Assembly: GCF_019059575.1 (NCBI RefSeq)
Contig: NW_024881569.1
Location: 868,001 to 932,000 of the forward strand
Length of the DNA stretch: 64,000 nucleotides
Reading direction: 5' to 3'
DNA from: Amphibalanus amphitrite
Taxonomy: Eukaryota > Arthropoda > Thecostraca > Balanomorpha > Balanidae
Part shown: positions 45,361 to 55,099 of the stretch, piece after piece
Layout of the letters: every line of letters starts with the position of its first letter
How positions within the stretch are numbered: the stretch's first letter is position 1
Program-made: the position numbers and the translations under genes
The notes under the pieces: model-generated
The model's input: the letters and a program-made list of their open reading frames with translations, nothing else
The model's database searches: none
What the model was told of the DNA's origin: nothing

Positions 45361-46142
45361 GGGCCCTAGCGGTCAGACACAGACACTAGCGGTTATTCAC
45401 TGGAGGCCCCAGGAAGTAAGAAGGGCCCTAGCTGTCAGGCTGGTCAGAGGGCCCTGAATGTCCTGACGTGATTTTTGGGATTCCCGTGAATTTCTTTCGC
45501 CTCAGACGTGATTTTGACCTGCCAGGGCCCAGGGGCACTAAAAATAAAACAAACAAAATAAAAAATGAAAATAGGACATCACCAAAATTAAGTGACCGAA
45601 ATCCGTTGAGTTTTTAATTTTGCGTATAGGTAGGGGCACCACGAATTAAATTCATGACCATCCCCTTGGAGTTTTCCTGGATCATCCCCTGGTGCTCGCA
45701 CGGTTGAGACAAAAACGAGTAAGATTCTGGTCTTCAATACGCCTTTTCACGCAACACGATCCAGAAAAACAAAGGTATTAGCTCAGAAGTGTTTGACAGG
45801 TGATTTTGAGCATGCAAGACGGCGTCTATAGCGCATTTAGGTCTTCGGCTTTTGGGGGGGGTCAAATGACCCTCTCAGACCTTTTGGGGGGGGTCATGAC
45901 CCCGTGGACCCCCCCCAGGATCCGCCAGTGGTAGAACCGACGATAATCAGCTGATTGATTGGCTTGTTCAGTTGCTCACGGACCGTGAGCATCTGTTTGC
46001 ATGGCAAATTTGGGGTAAAATAAGAACTGCCCCATGGGGTAGTTTGGAAGTGGCCAATCAGAACCTACCCCATTTGGTGAAACTGGTTTGGGGTAGTTTC
46101 GCCGAAACTACCCCAAACAGAGCTTGGTGAAACTGGGCCCAG

Positions 46143-46516
46143 GAGACTCGTGTAGATTCTGAAGCGATTTCCAGTTTATGCAGGATATGATCTTTGCGCA
46201 AGATCCAGTGTTAAACCGCGCCCCGTTGAGGTCTAGCAGGGTCCAGGTCCTGTTCGGGAGGGGCGGGGGGGGGCAAAGGGCCCCGTCTTATCACCGGAAC
46301 AAATTGTCTTGATTACAAAAATTCAGTCATCATTCAAAAGGGCTTAAAAAGATGCACAAGAAACGACATCGGTGACCTTGATATTTTCCCTGTAACGTCA
46401 CAGGGAGGTCAAAAAAGGTTAAATTTGTAAAATTTACAATGAAGAGAATTCGGTCGTAAGAAAAGATATCTACCATCTAGGTCTCTAAAATGGGTCTAGA
46501 TGCGATGTACATTGTA
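46143..46516 (-). other. displaced upstream flank of protease paralog 1
   Basis: The start (GAGACTCGTGTAGATTCTG and the following AAGCGATTTCCAGTTT) matches the flank of paralog 2 at about 51752-51785. It is the continuation of the promoter region cut by the Harbinger. From about 46210 there is a further G-rich terminus (TTAAACCGCGCCCCGTTGAGG), like an end of the TTAA-flanked family. Confidence 0.6.
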
Positions 46517-47495
46517 CAGGGTGTCCTAAAAGTAAGGTCATGATTTAAAACTTAAATATCTCGAGAAGTAAGAGTCCGAATCACTTCCAATTTTAACACG
46601 TGCAAGGTACATCCATAAAATTATTTTCTTGCATGCTTAAACCATTTTTGATCATAACTACACCGAGCAAGAGGCATAAAACTGAGAAGGTCGAAATTCA
46701 ACTCTTAGAGAGGGTACGTCATTAAAACAAAGGGTAAATACCGCCCAGTTTTCGGCCCTAAGCAGACCCTATCAGCTCGCCCTATCTCTGAACTTATGCA
46801 TAGTTTCGCCTCAACCGGTAAAACGTCAGAAAAAAGGTAAAATGTACGCACAGGGCATGTATACTTAGCCACCTGTGCTTCGAGGTCCTGAGGACGACAG
46901 CGGGAATCGGGTGAAAATAAATCAAGAGAGGTGGCCGAGAGTCCTCCCAGTGGTTCTTCCGCTCGTCGCAACGCAGCTGTGTCGACACCATCAACCAGCA
47001 GTGGTTTCAGCAGGATGGAGACTATGCTTGCACCGTCCTGAAGATCATGCATTGTCTCCGAGGGTGGATGTGAGATCGCGTAATTTTCAGTCAGGGCAAC
47101 GCCATTGAATGGCCTCCGCGGTCACCTGACGTTACACCCTCATATTTTTATTCTCTGGATACGCAACGGAAAGGTTGTCTTTAAGGACAACCCAACGAGC
47201 CGGGAAGAACTAAAGGATGATCCCTCCGAGCAAACATAAGCGGCATCTCACCAGAGAATCGCTCCAGAATAGTGGAGGAAGTAAAACGCAGTCTATTCGT
47301 GCACGCGGCCCGAAATGGTAGCCATGCAGAAAAGCAGCAAATGTGGGGCTACGAGCAAATGTATTGACTCATATGTATATCAGAATAAAATTTTATAAAA
47401 TGCTCTTTCATATGATGTCTAATTTATATCTATCCATCGCGTATTTTTGGCGGTGTGGCCAAAACAAATGGTGACCTTACTTTTGGGACACCCTG
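46517..47495 (+). mobile_element. decayed mariner-like transposon with TA target duplication
   Basis: TA at 46515-46516 and 47496-47497 flank inverted ends CAGGGTGTCCTAAAAGTAAG and CTTACTTTTGGGACACCCTG. Between about 46930 and 47360 the plus strand, over more than one frame, reads a degraded IS630/Tc1/mariner-type catalytic end: FQQDG, LRGWM, IEWPPRSPDVTPS and a late NGSHAE. Stops and frame changes show it is dead. The 979-bp length fits a full element with a shortened coding region. Confidence 0.75.
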
Positions 47496-47499
47496 TATA

Positions 47500-47885
47500 T
47501 CATAGATCTGACATAAACAGCGTGTGGGACAGCCACGGTGCAACCTGGTCCAACGTTAACGTCTTGTGGGGGCATGGGACCTCCACAGAGGCGGCACCAG
47601 CCCGGCGGTCGCGGCCCATACAACTCGTCCACACTATGATGTCACAGGATTTAAAAGAGGTAAAATTGTACCGTTTTACGATGACAAACAATTTGTCACA
47701 TAAAAGTGACTTTCATTAGGTACGTAAAAGACAGCGCTCATATTTAGTTAGGAAGAGATAGATAAGCACAATAGATATTGTCCTAGGCTGATTTTAACTG
47801 CAAATTCGAAAAAAAATGTGGCGTCATAAGAAGCCGCTATTATTTTTCGTCTTTCAAATGGCTATATCTCTGGCAGTCTTTGAGA
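47500..47885. other. no gene recognised
   Basis: AT-rich spacer between two transposons, with nothing identified. Confidence 0.35.
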
Positions 47886-49484
47886 CAAGGCCTCGTCTAA
47901 CATGTTTACTGGGGGGGCCAAACCCCCGCAGTCATCGACCTGGCCCCCCCAGTCAGGGCAAAAAGTCCCTACTGGGGGGGGGGGGGGGGGCCGGCAATAG
48001 TCAAAAGGCAAACGAATTTTTATTTCGAGGCGTGGGTGCACATAAAAGCAAATGCTTAAACGAAACGATGCAATGTGAGCACATTGAAATACCCCATTAC
48101 CTAGGGCTGTTATGTGTTTATTTTGTTTACCTGAACCATTTTTTTTCGCTGAGCAATACGTTCCATTTCGTCTTTTCAGGCGCCCAACTCCGTGTCCCGG
48201 ACATTCTTTTTTCATTAATTTAGTCCGAACCTTTTGAATGGAAGGATTGACAAGTACAGAGCCCCCGCTAAGCAGAGCTTTGCGTTGGCCCTGCCCTCTA
48301 CCCTCCGATCGCGCAATTCGTGATCTATGACAGAATTTAGAGCCCAAAGGTTCGTATGCACATAGCCGCGCACGGCCGGTCCCCTCACTGACTTCGAATG
48401 GCTACGGCCTGCCACCAACCGTAACCATACTCGCCAGGAGGCTCATAAAGATCGAGCGATGTCGCGCTTTGAACCTGGACTGTTATAACCGGGACGCGTG
48501 CCCTCACCACGCGGAGTCCAAGGCTCCACCGGCAAAAATTTCTCCTTTATGTATCACTCTGTTGTTTCTGTCCTCGGGGCGTCAATCCCTTGTTTTTGCC
48601 TATCGTCGTCCTCGCTATGCAGCGTCCAACTTCTGGCTGGACGGTCACCGGTGTGCGGCTAGAGTAGCTCCTAATCGTAATGAAGCAGGCTCCCGTTCTG
48701 GGTGGTCGTACGTAGGCGCAGATGCCAGGTTGGTGGTCTGTCTGTGGGGACGGGAACTCTGACAGCTGGATTATCTAAAGAAGTCGGCATGGAGTCCTGG
48801 AGGGCAAATGCCAGCCACTTCAGGTCCCAACGGGCCTCAAAGCACTACTATCTTCATTTTTGTTTAGTTTATAGCCTCTGACGACCTTAAGGTTGTGTCG
48901 AAGATCCACGGCGATTACGGAGAATCCACCTGAGAAGCCATCAGTCTCCAAGTTGATACACAGGCATTACACTGGTCTGAGGGGCCCTAGTGGGAAAATA
49001 CGGTCTCCACTCAGATTGACCCTTAAAGCCTGGTATGGATCATATAAAACCAGTGTGGGCTACCATAGAGGCCGACGTAGGTCCAGAAGCTGGCATTAGC
49101 CCTCAGAGATCGGCATCGAGCGCTCAGAGGGACCCATCAGAAACTGATGTGGTTCTAAAAAAAATGCGTATTGGCCCTCGACATAGGCTCGGCATGCAAA
49201 TTCCTTAGACACGGCACTGCCACTCAAACACACGCTCAACAACGAGAAGTGTGATTATTATTGTCTGATGAGGCAATGTGAGGAGGCTATAAACTAATAT
49301 ACAAGAATGGGTCGGATGGCCTACTATTTTTTTTTTAGTAAAAAGAAATATTCATGGTGTCAGGGCTGTGATGAAAAATAAGTGGTCTAAATCCGGTGAG
49401 AAAACAGGATTTGCGGGTACCCTAGGTTTGGCTCCTTCAGTCTCTGGCCCCCCTAGTGAAAATTCCTTAGACGAGGCCCTGTAC
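47886..49484. mobile_element. TIR element with GGCCTCGTCTAA ends
   Basis: The left end (AAGGCCTCGTCTAACATG, then ACTGGGGGGGCC) and the right end (GGCCCCCCTAGTG, then TTAGACGAGGCCCTG) are imperfect inverted repeats of about 35 bp. A similar end, ATTCCTTAGACACGGCACTG, occurs inside at about 49200-49220, which suggests nesting. The ends look hAT-like but no 8-bp duplication was found. No transposase is visible in the 1.6 kb. Confidence 0.5.
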
Positions 49485-49800
49485 TGGAGACCAAAAGAGA
49501 TTATGAGTTCAGAGTTGTGACAAATACCTAAAGCAACCACCACGTATGATGTATGCATTAACAGTTAACTATCAGATTGACGGCATATGTGTCAACAAAT
49601 AACAATTATACCCTGATAGAAGACCGGAGGCTCTGGTTACCCATGTAAAAATGAATACTTCAGACGCGTACCGCGTAGGAATTCAGCCCAGTATCGTTGA
49701 ACAGATAGTGCATCGGCCTGAAAAAGTACGGTAACGATACCTAATTTTGGGTTTTTAGTCCGCCGATCCGTCCCCCCTGTCGAAAATCTGTGGCGACACC
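49485..49800. other. no gene recognised
   Basis: Spacer between the TIR element and the minisatellite, with nothing identified. Confidence 0.35.
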
Positions 49801-49809
49801 CCTGGCACG

Positions 49810-50230
49810 TAGGACAAAAGTACGTATCGCAAATGTTAGTACAGTATAAAGTACGCATGGACAAAACTACGTCAAGGCAAAAGTACGCATGGCAAAAGTA
49901 CGTACAGTATAAAGCACGAATGGATAAAAATACGTCAAGGACAAAAGTACGTATCGAAGAAGTACGTATAGGTGCATTATTAAGTACGCATGGACAAAAG
50001 TACGTCAAGGACAAAAGCACATATCGTTAAAGTGCGTACAGCATAAAGTACGTGTGGACAAGAGTACGTCAAGGGCAAAAGTACGTATCGCAAAAGTACG
50101 TCGAGTTTTAAGTACGTATGGAATAAGTACGTCAAGGACAGAAGTAGGCGTATCCAAAAGTACGTCAAAGAAGAAAATACGCATCGAAAAAGTACGTAAA
50201 TTTTAAAGTACGTATATCGCTAAGGTACGT
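49810..50230. repeat. AAGTACGT-type minisatellite
   Basis: A 420-bp array of units such as CAAAAGTACGTATCG and AAGTACGTCAAGGA, about 12-36 bp in register, with GTACGT in almost every unit. Open frames here only reflect the repeat. It lies directly 3' of protease paralog 2. Confidence 0.85.
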
Positions 50231-50495
50231 ACCCTTGCTGACTTGCATAGCTGTCGCAATCGGTCGCAACTACAGCGAGACATGCAGTGCAAACGGTAGC
50301 AGACAGCAGTAGTTTCCCCTACCAAAGTGGTGGTTTTCTACCACAGACGCTCGTCGAGGTCGGAATTTCCAAATACGCCATAGAACCAGTTTTACGGCTC
50401 ACCAAGATGCATGCACATCAATCTGTAACGCTTAAAAAAATAACTGTATTGAGTCAGAGCTTCCACTTATACCCCACCTGCCGCCCTAGTGCCCT

Positions 50496-51590
50496 TCAGA
50501 TGAGCTGGCTGACGATCCAGTCGATATAGGACGACACCTTGGTGTAGAGCCCGGGGAACTCGGGGTTGCCGCAGCCGACGCCCGTAGAGACCACGCCCAC
50601 CAGCTGGTAGGTGTCGTCCGCCAGACGCACCATCAGCGGGCCGCCCGAGTCGCCGCGGCACGCGTCGCGCGGCTCGCCGTCCCGGCTCTCGGCGCACACC
50701 TTGGTGCCCTGGAAGCCGCCCGGGAAGCGCGACTCGAACTGCGGCACGCGTCGGTAGGCGGTCTCACAGACGGCCGGGTCGGCCACGCGCAGGGCCACCT
50801 CCTGCAGAATGTCCGAGGCGCTCCCGCCGAACTCGAGCAGACCCCAGCCGGCCATCTCGACGTCTTGTCCGATGTGTTCGGCGCCAGCTGGTGGTAGACA
50901 GATGGGCGATACGTGCTCCGTCAGCTTCACTGGAGTCGCCAGCCGGACCACGGCGAGGTCGTTCTGTGATCCCAGGTACTGCGGGTGGCGCACGATCCTG
51001 GAGACGTTCCGCACCTGATGTTCCACCTCAAACTGGAGGTTAAGGTCGTTGTCGCCGATGTGGGTGCCGACGTTACCCGCCTCCTCCGGTCGCAGGCAGT
51101 GGGCGGCCGTGAGCACGTGCCGGTCGGTGATGAGGGTGCCGCCGCAGAACCAGTTTCCCAGGCCGTCGTCCGTCCACCGGCCGAACAGCACCATCCACGG
51201 CCACTTGCCGAGCTGGGCGTCCATCCCGCCTATGGCAAACATAATGTTTTTATCTTCGAGCTCTGGGCCCGGCATGAACGGCAAAGGTCGGAAGAAGACC
51301 TCCTGGACCCGGGTGCGTCCGCAAGAGGTCGGCAGCGGCGAGGGCGTGCCGGTGAGTCCACCGGTCCGGGCCACCGAACAGCACACCAGAGCTGTAGTGC
51401 CGATGAACCCGCAGGGTCGCGGTCGGAATCGCACCACGTCGGCCCGCGTCTGGAACTGCGGGCAGCTGAGAATGCTAATGCACTGCTGATCGGACTGAGG
51501 ACATCGCGCGTCGTGCTGCGGGAAGGTGAGCGCCCCGCTGATGCTGGCTGTGAAGGCGAGCAGGGCCAGGTAGATCCACCAGAGAGACAT
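50496..51590 (-). CDS. clip-domain trypsin-like serine protease, paralog 2
   Basis: A secreted protease of 364 residues. The start MSLWW at 51590 was chosen because all three paralogs share it and a signal peptide follows; an in-frame upstream ATG at 51842 would add 84 residues that precede the signal peptide and lie in the promoter region. It has the six-cysteine clip domain, a complete triad (TAAHC, NDLAVV, GDSGGP) and Asp at the base of the S1 pocket (DACRGDS), so trypsin-like specificity is expected. It has no introns. It is nearly identical to paralog 1 in the protease domain but has a linker 25 residues shorter, ending ELEDKNIMF before AIGG. The residue before AIGG is Phe and not Arg or Lys. 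Confidence 0.93.
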   Translation of the reverse strand: MSLWWIYLALLAFTASISGALTFPQHDARCPQSDQQCISILSCPQFQTRADVVRFRPRPCGFIGTTALVCCSVARTGGLTGTPSPLPTSCGRTRVQEVFFRPLPFMPGPELEDKNIMFAIGGMDAQLGKWPWMVLFGRWTDDGLGNWFCGGTLITDRHVLTAAHCLRPEEAGNVGTHIGDNDLNLQFEVEHQVRNVSRIVRHPQYLGSQNDLAVVRLATPVKLTEHVSPICLPPAGAEHIGQDVEMAGWGLLEFGGSASDILQEVALRVADPAVCETAYRRVPQFESRFPGGFQGTKVCAESRDGEPRDACRGDSGGPLMVRLADDTYQLVGVVSTGVGCGNPEFPGLYTKVSSYIDWIVSQLI

Positions 51591-51760
51591 GGCGGCGATC
51601 TGCGCGGGATGACAACCACCGACCGACTGGCGAGGCTTGCTGATGCTTAGATATTCACCGGTCAGACGGGAAAATAGCTCCGCGTCCTTTGCAAACCGGT
51701 TCACATGAGGCCGCCTCTGTGAACGCCACAGAGAATTCGTCAGCTCGGGAGACTCGTGAA
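51591..51760 (-). promoter_or_regulatory. 5' flank of protease paralog 2, with Harbinger-free site
   Basis: Against paralog 3 the TATA position reads GAATATCTAAG, a partial match, and the initiator AGTCGGTC. The Grainy head-like palindrome AACCGGTT is at 51694-51701. The sequence TCAGCTCGGGAGACTCGTG (51741-51759) is the uninterrupted counterpart of the Harbinger site of paralog 1. Confidence 0.6.
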
Positions 51761-51842
51761 GATGCTGAAGCGATTTCAATTTTGTGTAGAATATGGTATT
51801 GGCGCAAGATCCCATGTTAACGCCACGACCTACACCACTCAT

Positions 51843-52620
51843 GGAAATTAAAATTATTTACTTGCAACGTTTAACAGAAACATGTGTAATGTGTATTTAC
51901 CCGGGTGATAGATCTATATCTCTGCAGATCTGAAAACAAACAGTAAACTAAACAAGGATATATCATATATCTATTGCGAGTTGCAACAAGTAGTTCTTGA
52001 ATATTTCTGAAGTACATATGTCGACGAAAAGTGAGTAGGGATCTTAGATCTTGCCCGATATCTGGACAGTGACTGGATTTGGATTTATGATCCCAATGGA
52101 TTTCTCCAGAAAAATAAGTTGCGTATATGATCCATTGGATACGAAATCAATTCCCAGGGGATGATCTCAGATTTATTTTTTCAAATAATTGCACATGTTT
52201 GGAACACGCATCGCGAGTCGCGCATGCGGTAAGCTGAGATGTGATGCCCTTCCCGCCCTTCCGGAGAATGTGATGTCCTTATTGAATTTCATCATGCTAG
52301 CTCGTCAAAGAATGTTATATTGATCCGAACCAACTAGTTGCTAAGATGTTTCTATAACAGGTAATGTACACGGGAATGACTGGAACACCAACACAGGATA
52401 ACAGAAAATGCATTTCTAATCAATTTTGTCGCGCATGGGTTATTCGCTCAAACGAATTAATCAGCCGTTTTAATGTCAACGACCGCAAGTATTACTGTCA
52501 CTGGCAAGTACCTCATCACTGGCTCAGTGGAGCCCTGAGGTTTCTAGTCGATGGAATGCCCATTTTCGTAGATCCAGCTTTACCTCGCCACATGCACATC
52601 GATCTGCAACGCTTATGAAA
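51843..52620. other. intergenic, no gene recognised
   Basis: AT-rich DNA between paralogs 2 and 3. Its last 70 bp (about 52580-52675) resemble the 3' flank of paralog 2 (about 50410-50495), so the duplication unit runs past the stop codon. Confidence 0.5.
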
Positions 52621-52677
52621 AAGAAGTGTATTGAGTCAGAGCTTCCACTTATACCCCACCTGCCGCCCTAGTGCCCT

Positions 52678-53790
52678 TCAGATGAGCTGGCTGACGATCC
52701 AGTCGATATAGGACGACACCTTGGTGTAGAGCCCGGGGAACTCGGGGTTGCCGCAGCCGACGCCCGTAGAGACCACCCCCACCAGCTGGTAAGTGTCGTC
52801 CGCCAGACGCACCATCAGCGGACCGCCCGAGTCGCCGCGGCACGCGTCGCGCGGCTCGCCGTCCCGGCTCTCGGCGCACACCTTGGTGCCCTGGAAGCCG
52901 CCCGGGAAGCGCGTCTCGAACTGCGGAACGCGCCGGTAGGCGGTCTCACAGACTGCCGGGTCGGCCACGCGCAGGGCCACCTCCTGCAGAATGTCCGAGG
53001 CGTTCCCGCCGAACTCGAGCAGACCCCAGCCGGCCATCTCGACGTCTTGTCCGATGTGTTCGGCGCCAGCTGGTGGTAGACAGATGGGCGATACGTGCTC
53101 CGTCAGCTTCACTGGAGTCGCCAGCCGGACCACGGCGAGGTCGTTCTGTGATCCCAGGTACTGCGGGTGGCGCACGATCCTGGAGACGTTCCGCACCTGA
53201 TGCTCCACCTCGAACTGGAGGTTGAGGTCGTTGTCGCCGATGTGGGTGCCGACGTTACCCGCCTCCTCCGGTCTCAGGCAGTGGGCGGCCGTGAGGACGT
53301 GCCGGTCGGTGATGAGGGTGCCGCCGCAGAACCAGTTGCCCAGGCTGGCGTCCGTCCACCGGCCGAACAGCACCATCCACGGCCACTTGCCAATCTGAGC
53401 GTTTTCCCCGCCAACGGCGAACGCACCTGCGCCGTCTCCTCCGAACTCAGACATGCTCGGAGTAAGAATCGTGGTCGGAGCACTGTGTGAACGGAAGAAG
53501 AACTCCTGGACTCTGGTGCGTCCGCAGGAGGTCGGCAGCGGCGAGGGCGTGCCGGTGAGCGGGCCGGCGCGGGCCACCGAACAGCACACCAGCGCTGTGG
53601 TGCCGGAGAACCCGCAGGGCCGCGGCTGTAGCCACAGCACGTCGGCTCTCGTCTGGAACTGCGGGCAACTGAGGATGCTGATGCACTGCTGGTCGCGCTG
53701 GGGACACCACCCGTCGTGCTGCGGGAACGTCAATGCCCCGAGGATGCTGGCTGCGAAGGCGAGCAGGGCCAGGTAATTCCACCAGAGAGA
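52678..53790 (-). CDS. clip-domain trypsin-like serine protease, paralog 3
   Basis: A secreted protease of 370 residues, intronless. The start MSLWW at 53790 is shared with the other paralogs and lies about 35 nt after a good initiator; an upstream in-frame ATG at 53823 would sit at the transcription start and is unlikely. It has a signal peptide, six-cysteine clip domain, complete His/Asp/Ser triad and trypsin-type Asp in DACRGDS. The linker differs entirely from those of its neighbours (SHSAPTTILTPSMSEFGGDG) and ends in AF before AVGG, again without Arg or Lys at the usual activation site. The protease domain is nearly identical to paralog 2, with N-terminal differences such as GENAQIGKWPW. 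Confidence 0.93.
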   Translation of the reverse strand, partial: SLWWNYLALLAFAASILGALTFPQHDGWCPQRDQQCISILSCPQFQTRADVLWLQPRPCGFSGTTALVCCSVARAGPLTGTPSPLPTSCGRTRVQEFFFRSHSAPTTILTPSMSEFGGDGAGAFAVGGENAQIGKWPWMVLFGRWTDASLGNWFCGGTLITDRHVLTAAHCLRPEEAGNVGTHIGDNDLNLQFEVEHQVRNVSRIVRHPQYLGSQNDLAVVRLATPVKLTEHVSPICLPPAGAEHIGQDVEMAGWGLLEFGGNASDILQEVALRVADPAVCETAYRRVPQFETRFPGGFQGTKVCAESRDGEPRDACRGDSGGPLMVRLADDTYQLVGVVSTGVGCGNPEFPGLYTKVSSYIDWIVSQLI

Positions 53791-53905
53791 CATGGCGACG
53801 ATCCGCGCGAGATGAGTCACCAACTGACTGGCGACGTTTGATGCTGCTTATATATTTACCGGGCAGACGAAAAAAAGGTTCCGCGTCATCTGCAAACCGG
53901 TTCAC
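53791..53905 (-). promoter_or_regulatory. core promoter of protease paralog 3
   Basis: On the minus strand TATATAAG (53854-53847) lies 29 nt before the A of a TCAGT initiator (53827-53823), a standard arthropod spacing; the start site would be near 53825 and the 5' UTR about 35 nt. The palindrome AACCGGTT at 53895-53902 matches the Grainy head consensus and is kept in all three paralogs. Of the three, this promoter is the closest to consensus. Confidence 0.7.
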
Positions 53906-54169
53906 ATGAGGCTTTTATCGCAAACACCGCAAAGATCTCTCGTCATCTCGGGAGGCTCCTGTACGGGATGGGATGGTTAGATTGAGATAAACGGTGTTCT
54001 TCGATTCAAATGATGACTGTCGATGGACCAAACGAGTAGCCAAAATAATGTTAAAATGAGGACAACATCATCGTTTTCCAATATTCGCACACCTTGTACC
54101 CTCTTTTTGCCGTAACAACCTTCTCCAGCGAACTCCTGAACCTGACGCACAAATGCTTCACGACAGCTA

Positions 54170-55085
54170 AGTCTATATTTTCTTCATTGTGCCTCGTTCA
54201 GAGCCTTCTTATAGTGGTGAGGATATCCTCTCAACTTTGCTCCAGACAGAAGCGATCTTGTCTTGCCGATCTTGTCGGATATCCTCTCAACTTTGCTCCA
54301 GACAGAATAGTCGAGGGGGTTGAGATCTGGGGAGTTCAGCGGCCAGAACACCTTGGTCAACGTTCTGTGCATGTGCTGCTGGCACCACTCCTGCGTCTCT
54401 TCTGCTGCATGCGTGGGTGCCGAGTGTTGCTGGAAGACATATTTGCATCAAACCAACGTTGCAGGTACTTGGGCCACAGAGCGTACATACAACAAACATA
54501 ACAAACGTATGGTACGGAGCTTCGCCCTTCCACCGAACTCGCCAAGGGGCGCACACGCTGCGCCGGGCGGCAAGTGCTTCAGAGACGATCCAGGAGAAAC
54601 CTTGGCCTGCCGCTGACATGCGAGTGGTCAAGGCCCATTGTGCGGTGGTGGCTGGTGCCCCAAGCGTGGTGCTCCCCCAAGCCCATTGTGTGGTGCTGCG
54701 GCTATGATCGAGCTCCCCATTGATCTATTTCCTAAAGCCAGGGCAGCACCACAGTCTCCGTAAATCCCAAATAGACGTTTGTGTTTACTTTTCCTTTTCT
54801 TTAAGCAGCCCCATCGAGTTCTTCCTCGACCAGCTCCTGGAACTGTCGCAGGAGCGCTGGTGTTCCATTCTTTCCAGGTCCCGGTTCACAGGTCAGGGGT
54901 CACCTTTTCTTGATCTTTGGGATCATCAACACCCTGCTGTTCTCGCACACGCCTCGGTATGCACTACGCCGTGCTCCTTGGGACCTGCGGAAATTCGATT
55001 CTCTCCGCCGGATATCTTTCTGCGCTCAGCGCCTAGAGCAAGGTTGCTGGCGATGGTCGCATTCAGCTCCACGGCAAAACGTGAG
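54170..55085 (-). pseudogene. Tc1/mariner transposase remnant
   Basis: The minus strand reads the catalytic end FWPLNSPDLNPLDYSVW (about 54340), the hallmark WP-NSPDLNP-DY of mariner transposases, preceded in other frames by THAAEETQEW. Fragments up to about 55085, such as AVELNATIASNLAL, resemble the N-terminal helix-turn-helix region. Frame breaks and a local duplication (GATATCCTCTCAACTTTGCT at 54221-54240 and again near 54279) show it is dead. Terminal repeats were not found. Confidence 0.6.
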
Positions 55086-55099
55086 TTGACCTAACAGCT

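Larger units (their letters stand above)
44024..45930. mobile_element. hAT-like element nested in the Harbinger
   Basis: An 8-bp target duplication GTAGAACC lies at 44016-44023 and 45931-45938. The ends are CAAGGGCGGATCTAGGGGG and, on the other strand, CACTGGCGGATCCTGGGGG; 8-bp duplications and CA(G)...GGCGGATC ends are typical for hAT-type elements. The 1907-bp inside holds repeats and no transposase, so it is non-autonomous. Confidence 0.85.
37879..46139 (-). mobile_element. PIF/Harbinger DNA transposon, 8261 bp
   Basis: The termini GGCCCAGTTTCACCAAG and its complement are flanked by a CAG duplication (37876-37878 and 46140-46142), the CWG type of 3-bp target typical for Harbinger. Subterminal GGGGTAGTTTCGGCG-like repeats occur at both ends. 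It encodes a multi-exon DDE transposase on the minus strand (39991-43919) and perhaps a second protein on the plus strand (38302-38382). A hAT-like element and a minisatellite are nested inside, which explains the large size. Protease paralog 2 keeps the uninterrupted site near 51751. Confidence 0.92.

Noticed and set aside
49810..50230. CRISPR-like array
   Set aside because: Unit spacing is irregular, spacers are not unique and the context is eukaryotic.
50985..51650. 221-codon plus frame over protease paralog 2 (and like frames over paralogs 1 and 3)
   Set aside because: It is antisense to a well-supported protease; openness follows from the GC-rich third positions of the real gene.
51591..51842. 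84-residue N-terminal extension of protease paralog 2
   Set aside because: It would precede the signal peptide, covers promoter sequence and is not in frame in the other paralogs.
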